Made by a program: the position numbers and the translations under genes | Source of the DNA: Alcanivorax nanhaiticus | Lineage (GTDB): Bacteria > Pseudomonadota > Gammaproteobacteria > Pseudomonadales > Alcanivoracaceae | Direction of reading: 5' to 3' | DNA: 64,000 nt | Assembly: GCF_000756665.1 (NCBI RefSeq) | Contig: NZ_ARXV01000008.1 | Coordinates: 114,706 to 178,705 of the forward strand | Part shown: in pieces, positions 17,361 through 26,254 of the stretch | Layout of the letters: every line of letters starts with the position of its first letter | Position numbering within the stretch: the first letter of the stretch is position 1 | The notes under the pieces: model-generated | The model's database searches: none | What the model saw: only the letters and a program-made list of their open reading frames with translations | Told to the model about the DNA's origin: nothing

Positions 17361-17438
17361 CTGTGGGAAGGTACTTGCACGCGAAAATCTTTGCTTCTGC
17401 CCACTTCAAGCCCCTTCGCCTGCAAGCAGCCTCCCACT
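17361..17438. repeat. Degenerate REP-like inverted pair
   Basis: CTGTGGGAAGGTACTTGCA and GCCTGCAAGCAGCCTCCCAC face each other across about 40 bp. This resembles an older, diverged copy of the REP pairs elsewhere in the window. Confidence 0.55.
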
Positions 17439-17474
17439 GTAATTTCCACGCCCCGAGCCAGTTGTAGTGATCAG

Positions 17475-18482
17475 CTAATACCGCACCGCGCTCTGTGCGT
17501 GCTGCTCAAGCACCTTGCCCAACCCGCACCAGCCTTCATCTGTGTCAGGCCTGAGGGACGCGAGGCTCTCCGGGTTGCTTTTCGCCGCCTTCTGGAAGGC
17601 CTGCCGCAAGCGACTCAGCGCTTCATCAGAACAGCCTGCGGCTTCGGCGGCGCGCGCCGCGCTCCCCAGCAACGCCATGTCACTGCGGGTTTCCCTATCA
17701 GTGGAGAATTCATCTGAGGCAGCTTCATCAGGGGTAAGCTGATAAGCCATCAGATAATCCTGCCAGGCTGGGGATGCCACCACAGGCTCCGGAGCCAGAC
17801 GCGCCGCTGAGGGCATGGAAGGCGGGGCCGCCACAACCGGGCCCGGCTGTGCTTTTCTGGACGGTGCCGGGGCCTGATCCTGCAGACGCGGAGCACTGGC
17901 GATTTCTGCCTGATCCCACTCCGCGAGATCCTCGGCAGCCCTATCCGCACTCCGGCGGCGCTCATCCATTTCTGCCCGCTCCCGCTTGGCCGCCAATTGC
18001 TGACTGGCTTTCGCTTCAGAAAGGCTTTCCTGCTGGCGTGTTTGCTCCATCGTCACACGGTCTGCTTCAAACCGTTCGACCATGACTTCACGCATCACCA
18101 TGCTGTCCTCGGGTGCCATCGGCAGCTGCCCCTGGCGAAACAACAAGACGCCAACTAACGCGACACTGGCCGTCATGCCAATGGTGGCCCAGTGCCAACG
18201 GAACAGACCGTGCCAGAGAGCACCATGTTTCGAATGTGGTACGGCAGCAGACAAGGCCAGCCACTGCTGGCGAAGGGAGTTATGACTGGCTAGCGCGCCT
18301 TTGAGGAACGTTTCCTGCTCCGTGCTCAAGTGTCCATCCTGCCAGGCGGCCAGCACCTCATCCTCACTGCCAAACCCTTTGAAAAGGGGATGTGACAGCA
18401 ACGGTGAGGCGCCTGAGTCGGATACCCTCAGGGATTGCATCAACGCGTTTTCATTGTCCGAATTCAAACGTCGCCTCCCCAT
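17475..18482 (-). CDS. Probable anti-sigma-type membrane protein
   Basis: A 335-aa protein with an N-terminal cytoplasmic segment (DEVLAAWQDGHLSTEQETFLKGAL, like the short zinc-finger-free anti-sigma leaders), one membrane helix (about residues 100-120, ATIGMTASVALVGVLLF) and a long Glu/Arg/Ala-rich, probably coiled-coil periplasmic part. Its first 32 bp overlap the end of the sigma-factor gene, which suggests coupled expression and an anti-sigma or partner role (inference). A later ATG at 18440 is a possible start but has no better RBS. Confidence 0.65.
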   Translation of the reverse strand: MGRRRLNSDNENALMQSLRVSDSGASPLLSHPLFKGFGSEDEVLAAWQDGHLSTEQETFLKGALASHNSLRQQWLALSAAVPHSKHGALWHGLFRWHWATIGMTASVALVGVLLFRQGQLPMAPEDSMVMREVMVERFEADRVTMEQTRQQESLSEAKASQQLAAKRERAEMDERRRSADRAAEDLAEWDQAEIASAPRLQDQAPAPSRKAQPGPVVAAPPSMPSAARLAPEPVVASPAWQDYLMAYQLTPDEAASDEFSTDRETRSDMALLGSAARAAEAAGCSDEALSRLRQAFQKAAKSNPESLASLRPDTDEGWCGLGKVLEQHAQSAVRY

Positions 18483-19314
18483 TATCGCCCAGACCCATCT
18501 CGGAAAGTGCGGCCTGCAATTGCCGTCTCAGCCCTTGCAAGCGGCGCTGCACGGTGGCCGGGCTACTGCCGGTGAGTTCTGCAATCCGGCGGCTGGCCAG
18601 GCCATCTTCGTAGTGAAGCGACAGCAGCAGCCGGTCATCTTCTGACAGGGCCAGGTCCGCCACCAGGTTTGCCAATGCCTCTTCTTCATTGGACGGACAT
18701 GACCGCCGATTTGCATCAGCAGGGTTGACGTTGAGCAAGGTCGACAGCACCGTCAATGCCTGCTCTCGCTGTGCAGCAAGGAACCCCGCATCCAGTGATG
18801 CGCCGTTGTCATCGGGAAGCGTATCGAGCCCGAGCTCAGTCACACAGCACTCGGAAAACCCGGGCTCGCCACAACGGGGAATCCGCTGTTTGATCTCACG
18901 AATGGCGTTAGCGATCAGGCTCTCACGATAGTCCCGGGCCAGGCGCCCCAGAATTGTCTCCGGCCACTGCCGCTCCAGACACAACATCCGCCACACCTGA
19001 ACCCACGCCTGCCCCATGGCCTGCAACCACTGAGGAGGACGAGGCCGCCCGAACTTGCGGCGGGCGAAATCTTCCATGGCGCGCCCCGCCACCGCATAGG
19101 CGTAGGTGGAAGGCTGACTCTTGCCGCTGAAGGATTGCAGTGCCGCCCAGTCATTGTCACTGAGGGCCTCAAGCATGGCAGTGCAGGCCTCTTCGGCAAG
19201 CACAGGCTGCACAAAGCGTTTTGCCGCCATGCGCTCCAGCCCCGCCATAAAGTCGGGATCAAAAACAAGAGAGGGCCAATCCATGGAATCGTGCCCCACG
19301 GGTCCTTCCACCAT
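18451..19314 (-). CDS. RNA polymerase sigma factor, ECF-like
   Basis: A 287-aa protein. The C-terminal part has sigma region 4: LALSEDDRLLLSLHYEDGLASRRIAELTGSS, then ATVQRRLQGLRRQLQAAL, a helix-turn-helix for -35 recognition. The N-terminal two thirds are longer than in standard ECF factors and only loosely match region 2, so some caution is needed. It overlaps the membrane-protein gene downstream by 32 bp; a VWA lipoprotein lies further down the same strand. This suggests an envelope-signal sigma/anti-sigma module. Confidence 0.78.
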   Translation of the reverse strand: MVEGPVGHDSMDWPSLVFDPDFMAGLERMAAKRFVQPVLAEEACTAMLEALSDNDWAALQSFSGKSQPSTYAYAVAGRAMEDFARRKFGRPRPPQWLQAMGQAWVQVWRMLCLERQWPETILGRLARDYRESLIANAIREIKQRIPRCGEPGFSECCVTELGLDTLPDDNGASLDAGFLAAQREQALTVLSTLLNVNPADANRRSCPSNEEEALANLVADLALSEDDRLLLSLHYEDGLASRRIAELTGSSPATVQRRLQGLRRQLQAALSEMGLGDNGEATFEFGQ

Positions 19315-19448
19315 GAAAAAGTCTGCACCGGGAGATTGTCATCACTTGTAGCGCAAATGCCGAACCGATACCAGTTTTACCCGGTTGCAGGTGACGATCA
19401 CCGGCACAACTGACTACACTGCTGCCAGCTTCAGTTGAGGAACCGGAT

Positions 19449-20405
19449 ATGTTGCGCCCGCTGTTAACGCTCCTGCTTTTTTTGCCCGGCTTACTGCAAG
19501 CCCAGTGGCAAGAGCATCAATGGGATGTCATGGGAACCCGCGCCAGCGTCACGCTCTGGTCAGAAAAGGAGGCTGCGCCACTCTTCGAGGCACTGGAAAC
19601 CGAAATGTCTCGCCTTAACGCGCTGCTTTCCCCCTGGGTCGAAGACAGCGAGTTGGCCCGGCTTAACCGTGAAGCAGCGAAAACACCCCAAACCGTCAGC
19701 CCGGAATTCTATGCACTGCTTCAACAATCCCTGCACTATTTCGAACTGACCGAAGGGGCCTTTGATATTACCTTTGCCAGTGCCGGGCACCTGTATGACT
19801 ACCGCGCCGGCAAAGCCCCGGACGAAAGCACCCTTAAAGCCGCGACTCAGCACATCGACGCCCGCCAGATCCAGCTGCTACCCGAGCACCGGGTGAAGTT
19901 CACTCATCCCGGCACCACCATTGATCTTGGCGGCATTGCCAAGGGTTACGCCATTGACCAAGGCATCGCCTTGCTCAAGCGGGCAGGCATCCAGCAGGCC
20001 TGGCTTTCTTTGGGAGGCGACAGCTATGTACTGGGTGACCACCGAGGCCGCCCCTGGGGAGTCGGCATTCAGCACCCTCGTAACCGTGACGCGGTTGCCA
20101 TGCGGTTACCACTTAGTGACACCGCCATGTCCACCTCTGGGGATTATCAGCGCTATTTCATCGCCGACGGCGAGCGCGTTCATCACATCATTTCCCCGCA
20201 AACCGGCAAGAGTGCCAGCGAACTGGTGAGCGTGACCATACTGGCAGAGAAAAGCGTCGATGCAGACGCGCTCTCCACCAGTGTGTTTGTACTGGGAAAG
20301 GAAAAAGGGCTGGCACTCATCAACCGGTTGCCTAATACCTCGGTGATCATCATTGACCAGGCAGGTGAAGTGTCCTACTCCGATGATCTGGCTCCCGGAC
20401 AATAA
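19449..20405 (+). CDS. apbE: FAD:protein FMN transferase
   Basis: Periplasmic flavinyltransferase of 318 aa that attaches FMN to a Thr/Ser of target proteins such as NqrB/C, RnfG or FMN-binding-domain reductases. It has a signal peptide (ending GLLQAQ), MGTRASVTLW near residue 28, IDLGGIAKGYAIDQG at about 157-171, GGDSYVLGDHRG, the acceptor-region signature STSGDYQRYF and DALSTSVFVLG. DUF3570/DUF4266/TlpA operons often include an apbE. Here it is about 10 kb from that operon, and no obvious FMN-acceptor protein is in the window. Confidence 0.95.
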   Translation: MLRPLLTLLLFLPGLLQAQWQEHQWDVMGTRASVTLWSEKEAAPLFEALETEMSRLNALLSPWVEDSELARLNREAAKTPQTVSPEFYALLQQSLHYFELTEGAFDITFASAGHLYDYRAGKAPDESTLKAATQHIDARQIQLLPEHRVKFTHPGTTIDLGGIAKGYAIDQGIALLKRAGIQQAWLSLGGDSYVLGDHRGRPWGVGIQHPRNRDAVAMRLPLSDTAMSTSGDYQRYFIADGERVHHIISPQTGKSASELVSVTILAEKSVDADALSTSVFVLGKEKGLALINRLPNTSVIIIDQAGEVSYSDDLAPGQ

Positions 20406-20417
20406 CCCCCGGCGGCG

Positions 20418-22301
20418 TTACTGCTCCCCTGACTGCGCTTCGCCCGATTCACCAACCGCCCCTGAAAGGTTAGGCCGACGCGCACGGAGAGAGCGGTACA
20501 CAAGGTCCGCCAACCCTTCATGAGCGGTGGCGGAAAAACGTTTCAGCCGATTTCTCGTCACCGTAAGCTGCTCAAACGCCGACGCCTGTAGCGCGTACTG
20601 CTGGCGGCGCATCAACTGCTCACCGCGGCGCTCCAGATCTGCCAGCATGACCTCCAGCTCAGGCAACTCCTTGCGAAAATGCTCAAGACGATCCACGCGA
20701 TTGGCAGCATAAAGTACCCGCTTACGCAGATCGTCATTCTCCTCCAACAACTCGCTGAGCGTTTGCAGCTCTCGCTGCCGCTGCCACTGGCGCGGCACAA
20801 TATCTTCCTGCATATCCCACAACAGCAAGCCACGATAAAAATCCAGTTTGGCGGACATATCCGGGCGTGCCAGTTCCCCCCAGCCTTCAGTCATTCCCTG
20901 CGCTTCCTGCTGGGCCAGCCATAAGCGGGTTTCTTCTGGCGTGGCAAACGGCAATGGGTCCTGATCGGAAACCGCTCTCTCGAAGCGCTGAGACAACCCA
21001 TTCAACCGGCCTTGATAATCTTCGCCGTCCAGCGTTTCAAGCAACGCTCTCGCCTCAGGACGCATGGCAGTTTGCTTGTGATCCTGTGCATCCAGCATGG
21101 TGTTGAGGGTCGGCATTTTCTGCTGCCAGAGCCTGAGCAGATTGTTTTGCCGCATCAGCTCATGATAATGATTCCAGCCCTGCTGGAATTCAGCACTGGC
21201 AAACCAGCTATAGAAGGTCGGAAAGCTGCTGACTCGCTTGGGCAGAAAAGGGGGCACAGGATCCATGGCAGTTGACCACTGTGGCTCACCCAACATTTCC
21301 GCAAACCACTCCCCATTGGCAATATTCTCGCCGACGGTCTGCAGATACATATCCAGTGAAGCGTAGCGTTGAATCGCAGCCTCGTACCCTTTCTTTGCCG
21401 CCTTTTCATTACCCAGCTGGTCATACAGTAATGGAATGGCCAGCTGTGCTTCCTGTACCGGACGGCGTTGAATGGAGAATTGATCCAGCCGCTCAAGAAC
21501 CGGCAACGCTCTGACGGCCTGATTTTCCATCAGCAAGGCGCGCACATAGAGCATCATCGATTCATCGGCGAAAGGCCCTTCCGCCCGCGCTGCGGCAAGT
21601 AGCGCCAAGGCTCGCTGCTCCTTGCCTGAACGCAACATATCAATCGCCAGGGCCAGCATGGCCTTGTCTTTGATCGCATCGGTCTCGGGTTCACCAGGAG
21701 GCAGATTCGCCAGTTGCCACAGCCATTCCTGCCCTTGGGCCGCCTGCTCTCCATTAATCCAGCTGATTGCCAGGTTATAGCGCAGGTAGGCATTGAGAGG
21801 ATTTTCTTTGGCGAAGGCATCCAGCGATTCCGCCGCCTCGGCATAACGCCCCAAACGCATCAGCACCTTGGCACGCAGGCTGTAATAGATTTCGGCCAGT
21901 TCTACGGGAGGTTGGCCGATCTGTTCATTTAATGTCTGCAGGGATTGCGTGTATTTACCTTGCCGGTAGAAAAGCCCGGCAAGGTGAATCCAGGCCCGCT
22001 GGGCAACCATGTCACTCACCTGGGTGCCCAGCAGGGAATCAAATACCTGCTCGGCGTCCTCCGGCATGCCATAAGCGCTATACATGGCACCGAGCAACAC
22101 CCGTAGATCTTCCCGGTGATGCTTGACCTCGCCACGTTCAAGCGCCATCTGCGCGCGGGTCAGGGCCGCGAAGTATTCGCCCTGCAGGTACAGGTAAGCC
22201 ACCTCACCATAAGCTGGCTCCTGCACCCTGTGATCCTGATCCAGCCGCCCCCATGCCTGACTGACAACCAACAGAGCCAGACTAACAAGCACTATTCGCA
22301 T
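20418..22301 (-). CDS. TPR-repeat exported protein
   Basis: A 627-aa protein with a signal peptide (MRIVLVSLALLVVSQAWG) and several tetratricopeptide-like helices, for example VAYLYLQGEYFAALTRAQMA, AEIYYSLRAKVLMRLGRYAEA and PLNAYLRYNLAISWINGEQ. The C-terminal third is rich in charged helical segments and may be a coiled coil (LEELLEENDDLRKRVLYAANRV type). Probably a periplasmic scaffold; no enzymatic motif seen. It starts 3 bp after the stop of the small exported protein upstream, so the two form an operon. Its stop is 12 bp from that of apbE. Confidence 0.75.
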   Translation of the reverse strand: MRIVLVSLALLVVSQAWGRLDQDHRVQEPAYGEVAYLYLQGEYFAALTRAQMALERGEVKHHREDLRVLLGAMYSAYGMPEDAEQVFDSLLGTQVSDMVAQRAWIHLAGLFYRQGKYTQSLQTLNEQIGQPPVELAEIYYSLRAKVLMRLGRYAEAAESLDAFAKENPLNAYLRYNLAISWINGEQAAQGQEWLWQLANLPPGEPETDAIKDKAMLALAIDMLRSGKEQRALALLAAARAEGPFADESMMLYVRALLMENQAVRALPVLERLDQFSIQRRPVQEAQLAIPLLYDQLGNEKAAKKGYEAAIQRYASLDMYLQTVGENIANGEWFAEMLGEPQWSTAMDPVPPFLPKRVSSFPTFYSWFASAEFQQGWNHYHELMRQNNLLRLWQQKMPTLNTMLDAQDHKQTAMRPEARALLETLDGEDYQGRLNGLSQRFERAVSDQDPLPFATPEETRLWLAQQEAQGMTEGWGELARPDMSAKLDFYRGLLLWDMQEDIVPRQWQRQRELQTLSELLEENDDLRKRVLYAANRVDRLEHFRKELPELEVMLADLERRGEQLMRRQQYALQASAFEQLTVTRNRLKRFSATAHEGLADLVYRSLRARRPNLSGAVGESGEAQSGEQ

Positions 22302-22304
22302 CTA

Positions 22305-22805
22305 TCAGCGCCAATCACGGAAACGGAAGCGAGGCTGCTGCTTGGCACTGTCATCCTCGATATGCAGCTGGACAAAATGCCGGCCGTGCCCTTTCTCAAA
22401 CTGCGCATTCACCCCACGGCGAATCTCGGTACCCTTTGGGCCATCCCCGGTCACAAAGGCAACCAGCTCATGCCCGCCATTCTTCACGTTCGCCACGGCC
22501 AGCCGTTGCACCGCACCATTGCGCAGCGCGCGCACTTCTTTTTCGGTATACAGGTGGCTGGCAATCACCTCACCATCCAATTCCAGGGTGATGCTGTCCG
22601 GCGCAAAGAAATGGCCCACATCCAGTGACACATAGATCCCCACCTGGGTATCCGCAGGGAACAGCAGCTCTTCTTCCAGCAGTAACAGGCGCTTGTTGAC
22701 TTCCAGCACTTCCCGTTTGAAATCCGCCAGATCCTTGTCCAGCTCAGCTGCCTGCAATGGCGCAATAGCGAGCAGCAGCAGCGCGATGACTACATGGCGC
22801 ATCAT
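22305..22805 (-). CDS. Exported hypothetical protein paired with the TPR protein
   Basis: A 166-aa protein of no family I recognise. It has a signal peptide (ending PLQAAE), a short coiled-coil segment (DLADFKREVLEVNKRLLLLEEEL) and a beta-rich domain with GIYVSLDVGHFFAPDSITLELDGE and GGHELVAFVTGDGPKGTE, which reads like an immunoglobulin-like or carbohydrate-binding fold. It lies 3 bp upstream of the TPR gene and is probably its partner in the periplasm. Confidence 0.65.
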   Translation of the reverse strand: MMRHVVIALLLLAIAPLQAAELDKDLADFKREVLEVNKRLLLLEEELLFPADTQVGIYVSLDVGHFFAPDSITLELDGEVIASHLYTEKEVRALRNGAVQRLAVANVKNGGHELVAFVTGDGPKGTEIRRGVNAQFEKGHGRHFVQLHIEDDSAKQQPRFRFRDWR

Positions 22806-23193
22806 TCCCTCTCACAACACAAATAATTTTTGCCGAATCTAACACACCTTTACGGGCAGGACTGTTGCCACCTTCTCATCCCGTTATTGACCCATTTTAT
22901 CGGCGGATACAATTTTCCCACATTTGTTCCTTGCCACAACCTGCACAACAGGACCATTATCAAAAGGTCGATACTCGCTATCGACTCCGTGCCGGCGGCC
23001 CGGTCATACGCCGCGCCATGCGCGCCTTGCAAAGGGCGCGGTGGCGCGACAGGAGTCCGGGCCGTCCGGCATGCACTTACCTCGCATCACGTTTCCAGCC
23101 TAAACTTCGCCATCATTGCGCCCTGCTTTTCCCGAAAGGAACCTTCCGGCTATGCTGGCCTCCAATGTCTGGTCAATGTGAAACGGAATCCCG
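22806..23193. other. Divergent intergenic region with a GC-rich palindrome
   Basis: These 388 bases separate divergent genes and contain no ORF with coding signs. The main structure is the palindrome at 22991-23070. Promoters for both flanking genes are expected here but are not obvious. Confidence 0.6.
22991..23070. repeat. 80-bp GC-rich imperfect palindrome
   Basis: Outer arms GCCGGCGGCCCGG (22991-23003) and CCGGGCCGTCCGGC (23057-23070) enclose inner arms GCGCCATGCGCGCC and GGGCGCGGTGGCGC around a TTGCAAA loop. Both pairs share one centre near 23030, so the whole unit can form a single hairpin. It has no T-run after it. Confidence 0.7.
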
Positions 23194-23658
23194 ATGAAAA
23201 CACTGATTTCTTCCTGGCTGCTGGCCACGCTTTTCCTGCTGGCGGGCTGTCAGACCCTGGGTTCACTGGAAGCACCGGAGGTGTCCGTCTCCGGGATCAA
23301 CCTCAACAAGGTATCGCTGTTCGAGCAGGAGTGGGGTCTGACCTTGAGGGCCCGCAATCCCAATGATCGTGAGCTCACCCTGAAAAGCATGGATTACGAG
23401 ATCTATGTGAACGGGGAAAGGTTTGGCCGTGGCCTGACTGCTGAAAGCGTCACATTACCGGCAATGGGCGACGCTACCGTCAAGACCACCATTACCACCA
23501 GCTTGCTGGAAAGCCTGCAAAAACTGCAGCAGATTCAACAGCAACCGGGGGAACCACTGACTTACCGACTGGTAGGCAAAGCCCGAGTGGCAGGAGTACC
23601 TATACCGCTCAGTTTCGACAAGGAAGGAGAAATGAGGCTGCCGGCGATGCCCCGCTAG
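23194..23658 (+). CDS. LEA type 2 (WHy-domain) lipoprotein
   Basis: A 154-aa lipoprotein (lipobox LLAGC at residues 15-19) with a LEA_2/WHy domain: VSGINLNKVSLFEQEWGLTLRARNPNDRELTL followed by MDYEIYVNGERFGRGL. Members form an immunoglobulin-like fold linked to stress tolerance and desiccation, but the bacterial role is poorly known. Single gene, ending 26 bp from the stop of the convergent AraC gene. Confidence 0.85.
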   Translation: MKTLISSWLLATLFLLAGCQTLGSLEAPEVSVSGINLNKVSLFEQEWGLTLRARNPNDRELTLKSMDYEIYVNGERFGRGLTAESVTLPAMGDATVKTTITTSLLESLQKLQQIQQQPGEPLTYRLVGKARVAGVPIPLSFDKEGEMRLPAMPR

Positions 23659-23684
23659 GCCACCCGGGTATAGCCCCATTAACC

Positions 23685-24695
23685 TTAACCCTCCTCTTTA
23701 CGCTCTCGCCGAAATCGCGCCGGGCTTTGCCCGGTCCAGCGGCGGAAGGCATGGATAAAGTTGGAGAGCTCGGAATACCCCAGCCGCTCACTGATTTCCT
23801 CCAGCGTGAGAATCCCCAGCGTCAGCCATTGCTCCGCCAGCATCCGCCGCACTTCATCCATTAATTCCTGATAACCGGTCCCTTCCTTGCCCAGATGTCG
23901 ACGCAGGGTCCGGCTGCTCATGTGCATCTCTTCCGCCAACGCCTCCATATCGGGGTAGCGACCGGGCTGCTGCAACAGACGGCGTCGAACACGAGCAGCC
24001 ATGCCGCCCCGCGAATGGCGCTGAACCAGCAACTGATGGCATTGTTCCTCGCACAATCGTGCCGTCACCGGATTGGCCTGCGGCAACAGCATGGTCAGCA
24101 ACTCCTGGGTAAACGCCGCTTCACTGCGCGCGGCCGAAAACGTCGGCGTACGACCAAAAACCGCCTCAAAAGGAGCCGGATCCCGTGGGGGCAAGCGCAG
24201 ATTCAGCGTGGTCAGAGGCACTCGCAAGGAAAACAATTCTTCCTGCACCACCATGATGGCACTGCTGTCTCGCGCCAGCAGATAAGGGCGGACAGCCTCC
24301 TCAAGCGCCGTATCATCAAGCACCAGAAAAGCCTGATCGCCTATTTCCTCAAGGCGAATATCGAGAAACGCAAAGGTGAGACCGAGATAGCGCAGCCCTA
24401 GTCGAATGGCATCCCCAAAGGTTTGGCTACTCAACAGGGCAAAGCCCCAGACACCATAACTGCTGAGATGGTAGCGCTGTCCCATGGCAAGACCGTGAGC
24501 CACCGGATCATCCAGCTGCTCACACAGGTTGCGGACCACTGTCAGCTCCTGCTCTGCCTCAATGGTGGCATCCGACTGCTGCAACATCCCCGCATTCAGC
24601 CCAGAGCCGGCCAGGCTCCGGGAAACGGGTATTCCCTGCTCGGCAGCGTAGGCCACCTGCAGGCGCACACTGGTAATGGCTCTGAGGGCATTCAT
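23685..24695 (-). CDS. AraC-family regulator (VirS-like arrangement)
   Basis: A 336-aa regulator. The N-terminal ~200 residues match the arabinose-binding-like sensor domain of the OruR/VirS subgroup (YHLSSYGVWGFALLSSQTFGDAIRLGLRYL). The C-terminal AraC DNA-binding domain has both helix-turn-helix parts (DMEALAEEMHMSSRTLRRHLGKEG, then LEEISERLGYSELSNFIHAFRRWTGQSPARFR). It is divergent from the flavin monooxygenase operon across 101 bp, as VirS is from mymA in Mycobacterium, so it probably controls that operon, perhaps in response to a lipid or acid cue (inference). Confidence 0.9.
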   Translation of the reverse strand: MNALRAITSVRLQVAYAAEQGIPVSRSLAGSGLNAGMLQQSDATIEAEQELTVVRNLCEQLDDPVAHGLAMGQRYHLSSYGVWGFALLSSQTFGDAIRLGLRYLGLTFAFLDIRLEEIGDQAFLVLDDTALEEAVRPYLLARDSSAIMVVQEELFSLRVPLTTLNLRLPPRDPAPFEAVFGRTPTFSAARSEAAFTQELLTMLLPQANPVTARLCEEQCHQLLVQRHSRGGMAARVRRRLLQQPGRYPDMEALAEEMHMSSRTLRRHLGKEGTGYQELMDEVRRMLAEQWLTLGILTLEEISERLGYSELSNFIHAFRRWTGQSPARFRRERKEEG

Positions 24696-24796
24696 CGTTG
24701 TCCGTTTTCCACAACTTTATGTCCCACAATGCCATAAAAATGACGTTTGGGCCTCGCTAAAGTGATGTCTATAGAGTCAACAGAGATGTATACGCC

Positions 24797-26254
24797 ATGA
24801 AAACCACACACCAGGTCATCATTATCGGCGCAGGCTTCGGCGGCCTGGGCATGGCCATCCGGCTGAAGGAGCAAGGTCAGGACGATCTTCTGATCATCGA
24901 GAAGGCCGAAGATGTCGGAGGTTGCTGGCGCGACAATACCTATCCGGGTGCCGCCTGCGACGTGCCTTCACACCTGTATTCCTATTCCTTCGAGCGACAC
25001 TACCCCTGGAGTCGCCGGTTCGCCCCGCAAAAAGAAATCTTCGCTTATCAGCAATACTGCGCGAAGAAATATGACATCTACCGCCACATTCGCTTCAAGA
25101 CAGAAGTGGCCGAAGCGCGCTACCAGGATGACAGCCGCACCTGGCAGGTAACCCTGACCAATGGCGAAACCCTGTCCTGCAAGGCGCTGATCACCGCCAC
25201 CGGACAGCTCAACCAACCCGCGTACCCACCACTCTCCGGCATCGATGATTTCCAGGGCACGCACTTCCACAGCGCCCGCTGGAATCACGAGGTAGACCTG
25301 ACCGGCAAGACGGTGGCGGTAGTCGGCACCGGGGCCAGCGCCATCCAGTTTGTGCCGGAGGTCGCCAAGGTGGCCGGCAAACTGATGCTGTTCCAGCGCT
25401 CTGCGGCACACGTGATCGCCAAACCGGACCGCGCCTACTCGGGGCTTGAGCACCAGGTACTGAAACGCCTCCCTATCACCCAAACCCTGGATCGCGCGCG
25501 CATCTATGCCGCCAACGAATCCCGAGCACTGGGCTTTACCTCTCTGCAGCAAGCCATGAAGCTTTATGAATGGCTATTCAAGCGTCACTTGAACAAACAG
25601 ATTAGTGACCCGGCTCTGCGGGAAAAGCTGACCCCGGATTATCCCATGGGGTGCAAGCGAATTCTGATGTCCAACGACTACTACCCGGCATTGGCACGCC
25701 CCAATGTGGAGGTGATCAACCATGGCATCAGCTCGGTAGACCAGAATGGACTGACCGACAGCACCGGCACCCACCACCAGGCCGACGTCATCATCTACGG
25801 CACGGGTTTCCAGGCCACCGACTTCCTTACCCCAATGACCATTATCGGCCGTCAGGGCCAGGACCTGAACGATGCCTGGAAAGACGGTGCCGAGGCCTAC
25901 CTTGGCATGACCGTGCACGGCTTCCCCAATCTGTTCATGCTCTACGGACCGAACACTAACCTGGGCCACAATTCCATTATCTATATGCTGGAGAGCCAGA
26001 TTCACTACATCCGTCAGTGCCTGGCCGCCATGGAAGAACAGACGTTCCAAGCTCTGGAGGTGCAAGCCAACATCCAGTCGCAGTTCAATGACGATGTACA
26101 ACGCAAAATTCGCGGCACCGTCTGGGACAAGGGCTGCCATAGCTGGTACAAGACAGAGTCCGGCAAAAACACCAATAACTGGCCGGGATTCACCTTCGAT
26201 TATCGCCGCCTGACCCGTCAGGTGAACTGGAGCGACTATGAGCTTGTTCGTTGA
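24797..26254 (+). CDS. Baeyer-Villiger-type flavin monooxygenase (MymA-like)
   Basis: A 485-aa class B flavoprotein monooxygenase using FAD and NADPH. Visible are the FAD Rossmann motif GAGFGG (residues 12-17), the BVMO fingerprint FQGTHFHSARW (FxGxxxHxxxW) near residue 152 and the NADPH motif GTGASA near 177. The enzyme oxidises ketones, fatty acids or aldehydes; the substrate is not known here. It is the first gene of an operon with an esterase (17-bp overlap) and an SDR (4-bp overlap), the gene order of the mycobacterial mymA locus. Confidence 0.9.
   Translation: MKTTHQVIIIGAGFGGLGMAIRLKEQGQDDLLIIEKAEDVGGCWRDNTYPGAACDVPSHLYSYSFERHYPWSRRFAPQKEIFAYQQYCAKKYDIYRHIRFKTEVAEARYQDDSRTWQVTLTNGETLSCKALITATGQLNQPAYPPLSGIDDFQGTHFHSARWNHEVDLTGKTVAVVGTGASAIQFVPEVAKVAGKLMLFQRSAAHVIAKPDRAYSGLEHQVLKRLPITQTLDRARIYAANESRALGFTSLQQAMKLYEWLFKRHLNKQISDPALREKLTPDYPMGCKRILMSNDYYPALARPNVEVINHGISSVDQNGLTDSTGTHHQADVIIYGTGFQATDFLTPMTIIGRQGQDLNDAWKDGAEAYLGMTVHGFPNLFMLYGPNTNLGHNSIIYMLESQIHYIRQCLAAMEEQTFQALEVQANIQSQFNDDVQRKIRGTVWDKGCHSWYKTESGKNTNNWPGFTFDYRRLTRQVNWSDYELVR

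Larger units (their letters stand above)
16915..17474. other. Intergenic region with two REP pairs
   Basis: No gene is seen in these 560 bases. They hold an inverted REP pair at 17086-17156 and a degenerate REP-like pair at 17361-17438. The part nearest the VWA gene should hold its promoter, but I see no clear -35/-10 pair. Confidence 0.7.
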
